Positions 24,479-35,628 of a DNA stretch of 64,000 nucleotides are shown here, piece after piece (the first letter of the stretch is position 1; every line of letters starts with the position of its first letter). This stretch comes from Neurospora tetraspora (taxonomy: Eukaryota; Ascomycota; Sordariomycetes; Sordariales; Sordariaceae), in the NCBI RefSeq assembly GCF_033439725.1, contig NW_026944385.1:4001001-4065000 (forward strand). Reading direction: 5' to 3'. The position numbers and the translations under genes were made by a program. A model generated the notes under the pieces. The model saw only the letters and a program-made list of their open reading frames with translations, was not told the origin of the DNA and ran no database searches.

Positions 24479-26848
24479 TAGGGATCGATCCATTCTGAAA
24501 ATGACCCATTTTTTCTGAAATTTCTGGGACCGTGCACGAGTCCGTGCCCCTATACTCTTCCCCCTTCAACACACCTATCTTTACACCTTTTCAACTATCG
24601 ACAACCTTCTTGGTATCGCGACAATGCTACTAGTTCGTAGCCCTCGAAACGAGGCTGTATTTAGGGAGTTTAATATTGTAAATATACCATTATTATAATT
24701 GGCGTAATACTGCTAATGTTATTCGAATGCGTGGTTATTTTGATAGTTACGCGGGGTATTAGATCGTTCGTATTAATTAGCAATTTAAAGAACGTAAGGA
24801 TATACAATATTACGTTGTTGCCCTTAATGGTGCTTAAAAGGATAAGATCGATTAATATACAGTTGAAGCCCTCCTTTTCGACAGCCGCTTATTTACTATA
24901 TTCGAGTCGTTTCCTATAAGGGTATTCCTCTATACTTTAGTGCTAGTATATACCCCTCCTAACGCGGCCAAGTTAGTTAATTATTAGCTTCTTTTTATTT
25001 ATATTAGAATAAAACGGTAAATTATTGAATAGTATATTGTTGATTATATGTATATTAACGTTTTTTTCGACGAGTTAAACGACTATATTGGCCGGCGTAT
25101 TCTTAATATCTCTTTTTCCCCTCTAGAGGGATAATCCTAATTTTGATATAATAGAAATACTAGTTTAATAGAATATATAGTAGTAAACTTCGCTGGTATC
25201 GTTTATAACGTTTATAATAAAATGGTTGCTAAATTAATTAAAATTAATTCTTTTATCATTAATATTTATAATAGTACCCGATATACGATTTAAAAGCTAT
25301 TTAACGACTGCTTTAAATTTAATTTTGCTATTTTATACGATTTTTACTCCCTTTAATTATTAATAAAGAATTTATTTAATTTACTACTATTTAAATTGCT
25401 AGTTTAATAAATTACTATTATTGTTAATTATTTCTACGCTTTTAAATTATAATTTTTGCAGTTACGCGCGTTAATAAGTATATATTATAATAAAGTCGTA
25501 TTGCTTTTAGCGAAGTAAATTACTTTTTAAATATTTTATTTATACTATTAATTAATTAAATTAGTATAATTACTTATTAGGGGTTATAGTATAAATTCGT
25601 TATTTCGATTAAATGTGTATAAGTTATTCTATAAGCCTTTGTAAAGGATGCCCGCTTCTTTAGTTAGTATTAAAAAATACCCTACGTTGTTGCTATTGTT
25701 AGTGATAACGAGGCCGGCGTTAACCCTATACGATTTATATAGGTAATAAATATTATTGAAAACGTATACTTCTAGTATATTTTCGATGTTTTTAAATACT
25801 TTTTAGTATTATTTTATAAGGTATAATTAATATTAGAAGCGGATAAAGCGTACGTCAGTTACGTTATTTTACGTTGGGTTAAGGTTTAGGAAGAGTAATT
25901 ATGTTTATATTACTCCTTCGCTGCTACGGATTAGTAGGAATTAGAGTACTTCTACGTATTAAGGAGGATTAAATAGTTAATTCTTATTAATTAGTTAGGT
26001 TTCTTTTTATATTTATTTACTATAGTAGTGAAATTCGAAGCTATTCGACCCTTTATTTAGAATATTACCAGCGTACCGTTAATTTTCTTAAGGGAATATA
26101 TTTATATATTTAATAATGTAATAAATGAGTAAATTATCGCCGACTTTTTTACTTTTAGAAGGCGTAAGGGTATCTACAGTCCGGACGGTAATTTTTAGAA
26201 TTATAATAATTTCGATCCTAAATTATAGTAAATTATAATATAAGATAACCGCTCTCTTATTGTACTGCTAGTTATATGGATATTTAGTACCCTAATTAAT
26301 AGTGTACTTTATAAGCGAACCTTCTTTACTATAAACTTTTTGGAAAGTCCTCATCGTAACCGATTTATTAGCGAAAAAATAGATATAATTATATTCGTTT
26401 ATATAAACGGCCGTAAGTTTAGAAATTTAAACTAGTCTTTTATTATATTATTTCTTATATAAAGGGACGAATTACTATTATAAATCGAAGAGTAATTATA
26501 TAATTATATGTATGAAGGTGATTAAATTCAATACAATAAAGCGGAGTAAGTAGGAGGAGGGCATTGCTAATTAAAATAGTTATCAAATTTATAAATTTGC
26601 ATTTATGTACGTAAAAATCGATTTTTAGTAAAAAGTAGTAAAAATGACGACTTTCTAGCAATTTATTTCGATTCTAGGTGGCCATTTGAGACTCCAAAAC
26701 CCCCAGATTTATCTATATTTTAGTTACGTGTGCTGAAAATATGGAAAAAATGTTCATTTTTGCATGAAATTTCCAGAAATTTCTGAAATTTTCTACATTC
26801 AGAAATTTTCTACATTCAGAGATTTCAGATCAATTCCTAGGCCGCCTA
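24479..26848. mobile_element. RIP-degraded repeat element
   Basis: The core, about 24650-26690, is extremely AT-rich, with TA/TTA/AAT words dominating. CA and TG dinucleotides are scarce while CG survives. That pattern is expected from repeat-induced point mutation, which changes C to T mainly in CpA context. There is no usable open frame in any frame. A perfect 12-bp direct repeat GGAGGCTAGGAG sits immediately outside each edge (24467-24478 and 26849-26860). The inner ends show imperfect inverted similarity: TTCTGAAATTTCTGGGA on the left against TTCAGAAATTTCTGGAAA on the reverse complement of the right. I infer an old DNA transposon or other duplicated repeat inactivated by RIP; the family cannot be read. 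Confidence 0.7.
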
Positions 26849-26860
26849 GGAGGCTAGGAG
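26849..26860. repeat. Right 12-bp direct repeat bordering the RIP element
   Basis: This is an identical copy of GGAGGCTAGGAG. It abuts a near-palindrome (TCCTAGGCCGCCTAGGA) at 26835-26851, so it may belong to the element end and not to the target. Confidence 0.55.
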
Positions 26861-28134
26861 GCAATAAAGATCACCACCTATCTGAGTTCCATCTTATCAG
26901 ATTTTTTAAAATAAAAAAACGAGATGAACTAACTAACAGCTAAACTGTAAGGAAGGGATGGACATATGTATGTATGATGGAGGATAGGCAGCAATATATT
27001 ATCACTGACCGTTGAGACGGGAGTCTGGAGAGTCAGATGGTCTAGCTAGCACCTCTAGGTAAGCGTGCGAGTTGGCCGGGCGTGGACCTTTCTGTGTGAG
27101 TGCCTTCTCCAGTTTTTTTTCTCGGTATACATAATCTTTCTGCCATTTCGTTATATATAAATAGAAAAGTCGAAGGGATAGATGATGACTAGCACTCGAG
27201 TGCCTGCTTTTGGAGCTTCTACCGATTTTCCCTTCCCCTTGGCCTCCAATGTTTTAAGTAGACGTGTGGCCTTCGCCGATGTATGCGAAAGGAAGTTGGA
27301 GTTCTTTTTCTGGACCCCAAGTTGTTTCTCTCTGTCCCTTTTCTCATTCGTTAGGCGATCAATCTCTTCCATATCTAGGTAAGGATAAGTTGAACAAGTC
27401 ACGGTCCCAAAACATCACACCTTTGGGCATACTTCTTGCACGCCTCCATGCGTCTGTCTTTCTTACATCGGTTTGGTATAAATTCCAAACATTTCCTAGT
27501 TTAAAGGATCCATAATAGACGGACTCTAAGGCGGTGTATTGCCAAGTTATTACGATAGATATCACCATTTTGTCACGACCTTCACTGACCAAAGCGAGCC
27601 AGTCGTGTTGGACTGTCCATGTTCGGTTTATTTTACGGCCATTCGTGTAGTTACGATAGAACGCTACAAAGACATCAACACTACCTAATCCATACACTAC
27701 AACACCAACCACGCCAGGCCAGGCCAGGACCAAGTGGGTAACAACATAGCTAAGGTAATTAACATGAATAAACTCACAACCACACCGAAAGGTCCTCCGT
27801 CCTCCTCACTCCTCATCGCATAACACCTTCAAACTGTTTTTTTTTTCTTCATCTGATTCTGAAACCTTCGATATCTCAACGTTCGTGCATCTGCCTCGCT
27901 GACAAACTCCTCATGATCCATATCGGCAAAAGAGACAGCTTTAGGCATCCGCAACACTGAGTTTGTTTTGTTTCTCCTCTCACGTGCGGACGAGAGTTCA
28001 GCATCTTGAAACACCCCTGGGAAAAGTGAAGGAGGACCCAAAAGCTGCGCACTAGGCAATGTCCCGGGCGTGCGCGGGCGAGGAAAACGTTCGAAGTTAT
28101 GCGCCCGTTCCTCCATTTCCTTCAAGGTAGCTAT
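26861..28134. other. Spacer with unassigned minus-strand open frames
   Basis: This lies between the RIP element and the 3' end of ubp2. Three minus-strand open frames look more protein-like than background. 28116..27829 (96 codons from an ATG, Arg/Glu-rich, with segment MPKAVSFADMDHEEFVSEAD) is in frame with ubp2 beyond its stop. 27733..27359 has no recognisable motif. 27370..27151 (from METHIONINE-GluGluIle, Lys/Glu-rich, coiled-coil-like, preceded by an acceptor-like TTACCTAG) is the third. No splicing joins them convincingly. They may be ubp2 3' UTR, a decayed gene or an unrecognised small gene. Confidence 0.3.
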
Positions 28135-31100
28135 CTAAGCATTCTGAGCATCCAAGTCCATCCTATCCACCGTCTCAGCGTGCACCGTCGTGGGCTCGTC
28201 AGAGCTAATCGGAGGTCCCACGAACTGACGACGTGGGATGCTCACGAGGTCCTTGACGTTTTCTGACCGCACGTAGGCCACGTAGTATGGCTCGCCCCTG
28301 GTGTTGAGCTGTTCAAACACCTCCTCAGCCGGATGGACAGACACCGTGGTGTCGTTGTACTTGCGCCAGACGTTCTCTTCAAAGTCGTAAATCCAGACCC
28401 AGTAGTGGCCGGCGGCGGCCGTGGTTCCGGCATGGCAGACGACTGCGTGAAGCCGGTATACATACTGCTGCATGCCATCAAACAACTTCTCGCGTTCGGC
28501 CAGCAGCTGCCCCTTTTCCCAGGCTGCTTCAGCCTCAATGCTCGTGATCAAGGTATGAATCTCACTTGGACTGAGATCGCCAAGCTCTTCCTGATCAGGA
28601 TTCGGCGCTTCAGGTTTGATGTCTGGCTGAGACGACTCAGGCCTGGGCAGGCTAGTATACTTTCCGACAGTGGTGTCGAGCTCGGGCGTCAAGAATGATG
28701 TGACATCGTATCCTTCGAGCTCCTCAATGTCCTGATCACTTACGTGAATGAAGGAATCTAGAAGGCTGTCGGAACTTCTCTCATTACGCGTTACGAAGGG
28801 AATTGGGGCAACAGACTCATTCTCCTTGATCTTGTTGTCACGAGACATGAGCTCTTGGAGCCTGTTTCCAATGTTCCAGCTTCTTTGACGGGCCTTGAAT
28901 AGTGGCGAATCGAGCTGGTCGGTGTGCATAAAGCGATCGAGGTATAAGAGCTCGGGTATGATGACAGGATTGGCGTTTTTGTTACGGCCATCCGACCTCG
29001 AAATGCAGATGTGGAAGTTGGGAGCCGGGTCCTTGATGGTCGTATAGGTTAGAAGCTCTGCACCCACGCTTTCCAGATCGAATGATCTGGACAAAGCATC
29101 GTACAAGCTTATCCGCTCATTCTTTCCGGGATAGGCAATCACCCAACGTTCAGATCTTGTAGAGCTGTTCCAAGTACTTTCACTAGCCTTCTTCCGGTTG
29201 TCGACAAGCGTCGAGAAAAAGGCTTCCTTGATCGGGTCTGGCCCTGGTGTATTCGGATTCCTAAGCGATTTAACCTTGAAAGCTGCCCGGAGATGGTCTA
29301 TTGCGTTGCCCATGACTTCGTCGACGTCCATCTGGTCGGAACCAACGTTAGGCTTGTCAAGCTCTTCGTTAAGTTCTACAACCGTTAGTTTCAGGTCCCT
29401 GGGCCTGTCGTTTCCAGTCTTGGCGGAAGCAGCAACAGGGGTAGACGGAGCAGGTTCATCAGTCATGGTAATATCGTCGCCTGTGCCTTCACCTTTACCG
29501 GCATTGCAGTCGACAACAATGAATGTCGGGTCGTCTTCAGTCTGGTTGACCAAAGTCTGTGAGCTCAGGTTGCTATCCGTCTCCGAGTGCTCTGGTACCG
29601 CGTCAACCGTAACCTTGGGTAGGTCGCCCGCGCCTGATCTGGGAGGCAGTGGAGGAGCCTCCACCGAGGTCGGCTTGGATGCGTTGTCAACGGCTCCCTC
29701 TAAAGGCTCACTGCGTATCCTGTCTGGCCTGAGCAAAGCTGCATTGGCCAGACGCTGCCTAGGTCTCACGGAGCGGGTTCCGGCGCCCTGAATGTCACGA
29801 AACAGGGAGCCCAGCTCACGGCAGACTTTAATACACGTCAGCATGCTTTGACGAAGAAGATGGTCAGCGTGACAACTCACATTCAGATCCGACATAAGCC
29901 CGGCCGGGGTCGAGTTCAGATGGGTCTAGGCCATCTAGGAGAGCCCGCATAGCTTCCTGGGTTGGCTCCAAAGATGTCTGGTCCGCATTCATTACGAAGT
30001 TCCTCACGGCCGTGACCGAGTAGAAATACTGAAGGATGCTGTTGAGATAGCATGTGTTCCGAAGGTTGTCGAGGCCAACAGGTAGTGACATAAACTCTGT
30101 CGTATCCTCAAACTGGGAGCCTTGTTCCGCGTTGGGTAGAAGGGGGAAGTCCGGAGCGCGGAGTTCTGCTTGAACCCTATCAAACTCTGCCCAACCGTCT
30201 TCGTCCGCTACGTTCTCCTTCCTCATAGCCTCCGCGAGCGTTTCACAGGCTTTGATAAGCAATCTGCGATCAATACCGTTCTTGACGGCCTCCCGTGCAC
30301 CTGCAGCAGCAATCTCCAAGGACCAGCCCGGCTCAGATTCCAGAATTGAACATGCCTCGTTGTGGCCCATCTCTCCATTGAACACCTCGTCAAGTATATC
30401 CGAGTCGTCCCTGTCCTTGCCAATTTTGAGAAGGGCGATTCTGTGACTAGATAGCTGTCCAGGTGACTGCTCTCTGTAGGTTTTGTAAACGTTGATGAAA
30501 TACCGGGCGTCTCCGTTTGTTTTTGGCTCGAGATTGAAGTGCCTATACGCTTTGTCTACGTCTGAAAGAGGCCCCTGAGTTTGAGGACCGCTGGGGGCGG
30601 CAGGACTCTCATCCAGACTGAAGACGTACATCTGAAACTCTTCACTCCTGTAGCCAGCCAAATTGGCAAGCGCAGTCTTGTAAGTGTGCCTGTTCGCCGA
30701 ATCAACGCCCACCTGTTGGAGGAAGGCATACTTGAGCACCTCCTCATCGGACCTTTCGGATGCTCCCAAGATGCGAAAGTATTGGGCCTCATCCGAGTTT
30801 CGCGGCGATCGGGTCTCGTGGCTGCGAAGCCAGTCCGATATCAGGACCTTGTCCAGCCGCTCTATCGCATTAATCGTTGCCCCCACGACGGGCAGGTCCG
30901 GCCTCGGAGGGTTCTCGGCTAGGAAACTCTGCACCTCGCTTCTGACGTTCTCGAGGAAAGCACGTTCTGAGCCCAGGGGTGTTCGAAAGGTTGAGATAGG
31001 AAGCCGAGGGGGTACCCAGAACTTGTCCCCAGTTGCGATATCCACCTCTTCCGTGAAGCCAAGATAGAGGAATATGTCGGCACATGCTGGGCCAAACTGG

Positions 31101-31856
31101 ACTGAGAAGGTCCTGTTGCGGCTGGCGATGCGCTTTTGCGGGGCGGTCCAGTCGTCCTCGAGAATGTTTTTGATGTACATGTTGAGGGTCTGTAAAGGAG
31201 AATTGGCATAACCATCCTCCTTTTCCGGTGTTAGGTCGCCGTAGCGTTCTGGCTCTTCTCTTTTGGCGACCGCCAAAGCGTTTCTTATCCTGTCCTTATC
31301 CATGATTCGGCTGATCCAGGCTGTTTCCAGGTGCGGCCGCAGAACGTCGACAGAAACGGTCTGGCTGCAGAGGGAGCAGACGTGAGTAGTAGTGCTAGTG
31401 GCACGGGGATAGAACTTGTCAGTCTCTTTCGGGGAGGCCGGCCTGTCTTCCATAGCACTGGCAACATAGTGGTGAGCTTGTCCGGTATGAAGTTGGCCGC
31501 ATTCGTCTTCGGGAATGGTATATCTGACAACGAAGTGGTGACGGCAAAGCTTGCACATGCAGCTTATGATGAGGGGCGCGAGCTGGGCTCGACCGTCGTG
31601 GTCGACGCCATGGCTTTGTGAGCCGATAATGATCAGTTCGTGGAGTCGGCTTTTCGAGTTGTCCCGGCGTGAAGGGTCTCGCAAAGAATAGCAGTCAAAG
31701 ACAGGATCGCCCTCACGAAGGATGCCCTTCAACAAGTCTTGAAGCCAACGTGAAGCCAGGCGACCTGCTTTAGGGGGAGGCGGCGGGGTAGGGTCCAAGG
31801 CCACTATGACAGGGGGTCAGTACTAGAGCAGAAGTAGATTGGGAGGTAAGAGTACT
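28135..31856 (-). CDS. ubp2: Ubiquitin C-terminal hydrolase, Ubp2 family
   Basis: Exons (minus strand) are probably 31856 (only the A of ATG before a 52-nt intron), then 31803..29881 and 29825..28135, predicting 1204 aa. The USP domain starts with the Cys box GLDNLRNTCYLNSILQYF near residue 600 and has the His box HAGTTAAAGHYWVWIYDF in exon 2. Between them is the long insert typical of Ubp2. The N-terminal half carries paired Cys motifs (CMCKLCRHH and CSLCSQ), possibly Zn-binding. The 55-nt intron at 29880-29826 joins GSEF to CRELGSLFRDIQ, matching the conserved USP continuation. Ubp2 removes Lys63-linked ubiquitin, in yeast as an antagonist of Rsp5. The start is uncertain: in frame there is a TGA just upstream of 31803 and no ATG, which suggests an intron within the start codon. 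Confidence 0.85.
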
Positions 31857-32917
31857 TTTGGGCTCCTAGAACAGCGTTATACCACCGTCTAATGCGATAA
31901 CGTGGACTCGTTTGCGTACAACCAGTGGCTGTGTTGACGAATCGATAGCTATATGGCGGGGTATACGTGACGGTGTTGACGCCGGAGAGGACGGCAGGCT
32001 AGGTTGATGACGATGCAATTTAGTTGTGAATCAAACCGATGATTGATGGACGTCGGAGTGTCCTGTTGATGAGTGATGAAACGGGTTGGGTTGGGTATGG
32101 TGAGTTGGGGACCGCGGCGTCACCACAGGCACTGCAATGCTTCGACGCGGTAACGAATGGAGGGGCGGAGGGGTGGACGCCTTATGATGGGGGTACCTTT
32201 TGGTTGGTGGTTCAACGCAAAGAATGACGGGAGACTTGGAGCAAACACGGACGGCGCGGTTGATGACCGTTGTCAGTGGACTTGAGCGCTCTTGAGGGAA
32301 GGAGCACTTGTACACTTCTGTAAAGTCTCAACTGTGACGTGGGTGTCTCCAGCTGAGTAGTCCACCCAGTAAATTACGATATCACTCTTGTGACGAACAA
32401 AGTCACCAAGTTGATAGAAAGGTAGTCCATTGAGATATTAAACTTTGCTGGGCAACCAACCATAAACAAAAGCAAAACAACGTCTCTGTTTGTACCTGAC
32501 GTGGAAGTTGAGATGATGAGAGTAAGAAGAGAGAGAAGCCGTGTACGCTGTATGTAAAGGTACTAGGACTGTTATGACCCCACCTTTACTTGAGATACGA
32601 AAGCTAGAGCTCATACGCACGGACCATACATATTGAGTTAGTGGTACCTGCTAGACCTGCCCGCGAAGCGGCCCAGCAGCTGCGAGGCCCCAAGCAACCT
32701 GAAGTTACCTAGGGCAGTCGCACTCAAATGCTCGCTGGGCACTGTAGCGCATCACTACCTCGACCGCTGTGACTTGTGAGGCTGGCCCATCGCCGGCACA
32801 ACCAATCAATCGCAAGCTCAAGTACTCCCGTCTCGAGTCTCGACATCACTTCAAACCACCACGGGCACCAAGGCCACGCCGACATCACCACAAGCCCACC
32901 ACACTACCTCGACCAAG
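31857..32917. promoter_or_regulatory. Divergent promoter of ubp2 and the complex I NUJM gene
   Basis: This is 1.06 kb between head-to-head genes. I see no coding gene. From the proposed ubp2 start codon (31856) up to about 32427 there is no minus-strand ATG at all, giving a leader free of upstream start codons. The last ~150 bases before NUJM are C/A-rich, as in a fungal 5' leader. Confidence 0.45.
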
Positions 32918-33840
32918 ATGGCGCCTCAAGGGGACGACACCATTTTTCAGCCCAAGGATGCCATCAAGTCCGGCGTCAGTGGCGCCCTCTTCAGTGGTGG
33001 AGCCGGTCTCTTGATCGCTTCCCTCCGAACCTCCATGAAGAAGAACAACGTCGGCAGCATGCACGTTTTCACCCACGGCGGAGGCACCATCATCAGCTTT
33101 GGTACGACATGATACCACATCAATTGCGACGACTGCCTGACTGACTTTGTCTCTCAAAAGCTTTCGCCGGTGGTGTCTACAGATTCGCCCAACAGGCCTC
33201 GGCGAACCTGCGCGAGAAGGAAGACGCCTGGAACCATGTGATCGGTGCTTTCCTCGGTGGAAGCGTCGTGGGCTTGCGATGTACGTACAAACGACGAGGA
33301 AAACGAAACCACCCCCAACCCTGTTTATACAATTCCATACGATGCGAGCGGTACCCCGTGCGCGGGAACGAACTACTCCACTTGCGACCCCAGACTACAC
33401 GATTCATGCAATTGCTTGTAACTTGGTACCTACAACAACTAACTTTGGATATACTTCTTCAACAGCCCTTCGTTTCCCCGTCATCCTCGGCTTCGGCGCC
33501 ATGGCCGGCGCCACCGTCGGTGCCTTCGCATTCACCGGTGGCAAGCTGAGCGGCTACGATAAGGACCCCAACGTCGACGAGTACGAGAGGAAAGAGGCCA
33601 TGCGCCTGAACAGGAGGAGGCCGGTCGAGGAAACCCTTGCGGAAGTTGGCGAGGGTCGTGGTAGGTCTAATCAACAACCTCCAGGATATCTATCTTCTAT
33701 GAACAAACTTGCTAACGAAACAACCCTGACAAGGTATCTACCCACCCGGCTACCAAGAACGCAGGCGCCAGAGACTCCTTGAGAAGTACGGAGTCGAGGT
33801 CAAGCCCGTCTCTGCGGATCCCAACGTTGCTTCTGCTTGA
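32918..33840 (+). CDS. NUJM: NADH:ubiquinone oxidoreductase 21.3-kDa-type subunit (NUJM/NDUFA11)
   Basis: Exons are 32918..33101, 33161..33280, 33466..33660 and 33734..33840, predicting 201 aa. All three introns keep frame through SFAFAGG, LRSLRFPVI and EGRGIYPPGYQ. The length and the start MAPQGDDTIFQPKDAIKSG agree with my memory of the Neurospora 21.3-kDa complex I subunit, the fungal homologue of NDUFA11/B14.7. It has Gly/Ala-rich membrane segments like the Tim17/22/23 fold (SGVSGALFSGGAGLLIASL, HVIGAFLGGSVVGL, VILGFGAMAGATVGAFAF) and a hydrophilic C-terminus (RRRQRLLEKYGVEVKPV). It is an accessory subunit of the complex I membrane arm in the inner mitochondrial membrane. There is no cleavable presequence, as is usual for this family. 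Confidence 0.93.
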
Positions 33841-35628
33841 GCTTGAGAGAGATGGAGAGAAAGGTTTGAAGATACACAAACACGAAGATGATGACGACAG
33901 GCAGGATACAACAGGGCCCTGGCCTGGAAAACAGGACCCCGGCCTAGAGGCAAAACGAGAGACAGACACCAGGGAAGAACAGGATGGGCTTTTTAACTTC
34001 TACCTATCTATGGACACATAGAGGAAGGAGGACTAAAGAGCGATGGGGAAAACTGTACCATACCATTCAATATCATGTTCTCCTTTACATCACCATCGTT
34101 CAGTGGCATTGGATGAGAGGCAACGAGTGTATCCTTGTTGAGAAGTTACAGGTGGAATACGCCACCAACAAAAGCGTCTTGGAAAGTGGAATGATTGATT
34201 GTATATTTCTTGGACGACTACCGATCTTTCAACGAACTCAAGTTTGTACGAACACCGCACCGGACGAAAAAAACCAAGAACCAGTAACCAAGAGGGAAGG
34301 AACCACATGAACGTCTGATGTGGGGATACGGATAGGCAGCAGGCGGAAAAAACCAACAACGAAGCGTCATGGAGAAGATAGGTATTGATTGGTTGGATAT
34401 ATCCGGACCACCAACTAACCTACCTACCTACTAACGGATCCAAATTTATGGCGGAACACCGGACTAGACTAAACTCCAACAGGAACAAAACAGACGTCGG
34501 GTCCAATGGGGCTAATAGACACGCAAGACAACACTAGAGAAGGTTTCAGACTCGCTCGGGGAAAAGAAGGAGCATCCGTCAACATCTAGTGTCCGAGTAC
34601 GCTGTTATTGACACTAACTCTGGCTGATATTACGTCCGGGTAATATGATGGTGATGTAGCAGCAGCGGACAGAGATAGGGGGGTAAGTAAGGAGATAGGA
34701 AAGGGAACTAGTGAAGAGACGGACGGGTAAGACAGGTAAAAAGACAAATGAAACGAATAAGTAAGCAATCAAGTCAAGAGATAGGTAAAGACAGATACAA
34801 GAGACAGGAAACAGATAGGTAAAGAGACAGGTAAAGCGACGGGTAAAGAGAAGTTAAGAGAGAGGTGAAGAGACGGTTGAAGAGAGAGGCGAAGAGAGAG
34901 GTGACGAGACGGTTGAAGAGAAAGGTAAAGAGACACCTCCAAGTACAGAGACACTTCTAGGTTAAGACAAAAGGGAGATTTACATAAGAGCGGAATGGCA
35001 AGAAAGACCAAGTCGCAACCTCTATTTATTTGTAGATACGTTCGTGTTTTAAGCATGTGGTTTCTCGTTTCCATAAGTAAGCATGGGGTAACTTCAGAAT
35101 GGGGAGATGGGAAAGTGGGAAACAGAATGGCAGCCCAACAGCCCGCACTGGGGTTGAAACCACCTGACGGTATTCTTACTACTAGGACACTCATTTCCCA
35201 TTCCCTCTACCTTAAAAGGACTCGACTACTGACCCGTCGCGATGTTCCAATACACCAATGGAGTACTCAGCAACATGTACCAAGCATGTTTGCCAGTACA
35301 CCGTAAGGGATATACTCAACACTGATGATCTAGTCAATGACATCCCGTCTGGCCAAGACGGATCTCACGAACATTCACACATAAGGGAAGCATTTTGAAT
35401 GAACAACGCTGCCACCTCAATTGAACTAAGTAAGCAGCCATCTGTAGCTATATCTGTAGCTATCTGTAATCATACCATATAGAAGTACAGTGTAGATAGG
35501 TATATATAGAGTATAAAAGAACCCCATGAAAAGAAAAAAAAGAGTATGCCAAAAAAAAAAAACCCGTTAACCCCAAGATGCTTTTTTCCAAAATCACACA
35601 ACATTAAACATCATCTCTCCGTTCATCT
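33841..35628. other. Convergent 3' spacer with a degenerate minisatellite
   Basis: This is the spacer between the NUJM 3' end and the acyl-CoA dehydrogenase 3' end. No gene is seen. It contains the AGAGACGG/AGGTAAAG minisatellite listed separately, CCTACCTA- and TATCTGTAGC-type short duplications (about 34420-34430 and 35440-35465), and A-runs near 35530-35565. Confidence 0.5.
34770..34940. repeat. Degenerate 11-16 bp minisatellite (purine-rich)
   Basis: About a dozen imperfect tandem copies of a unit like GGTAAAGAGACA or GGTGAAGAGACG (for example AGATAGGTAAAGACAG, GACAGGTAAAGCGACG, GAGAGGCGAAGAGAGAG). The unit is strongly strand-asymmetric: purines on plus, pyrimidines on minus. The repeat is non-coding. 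Confidence 0.75.
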
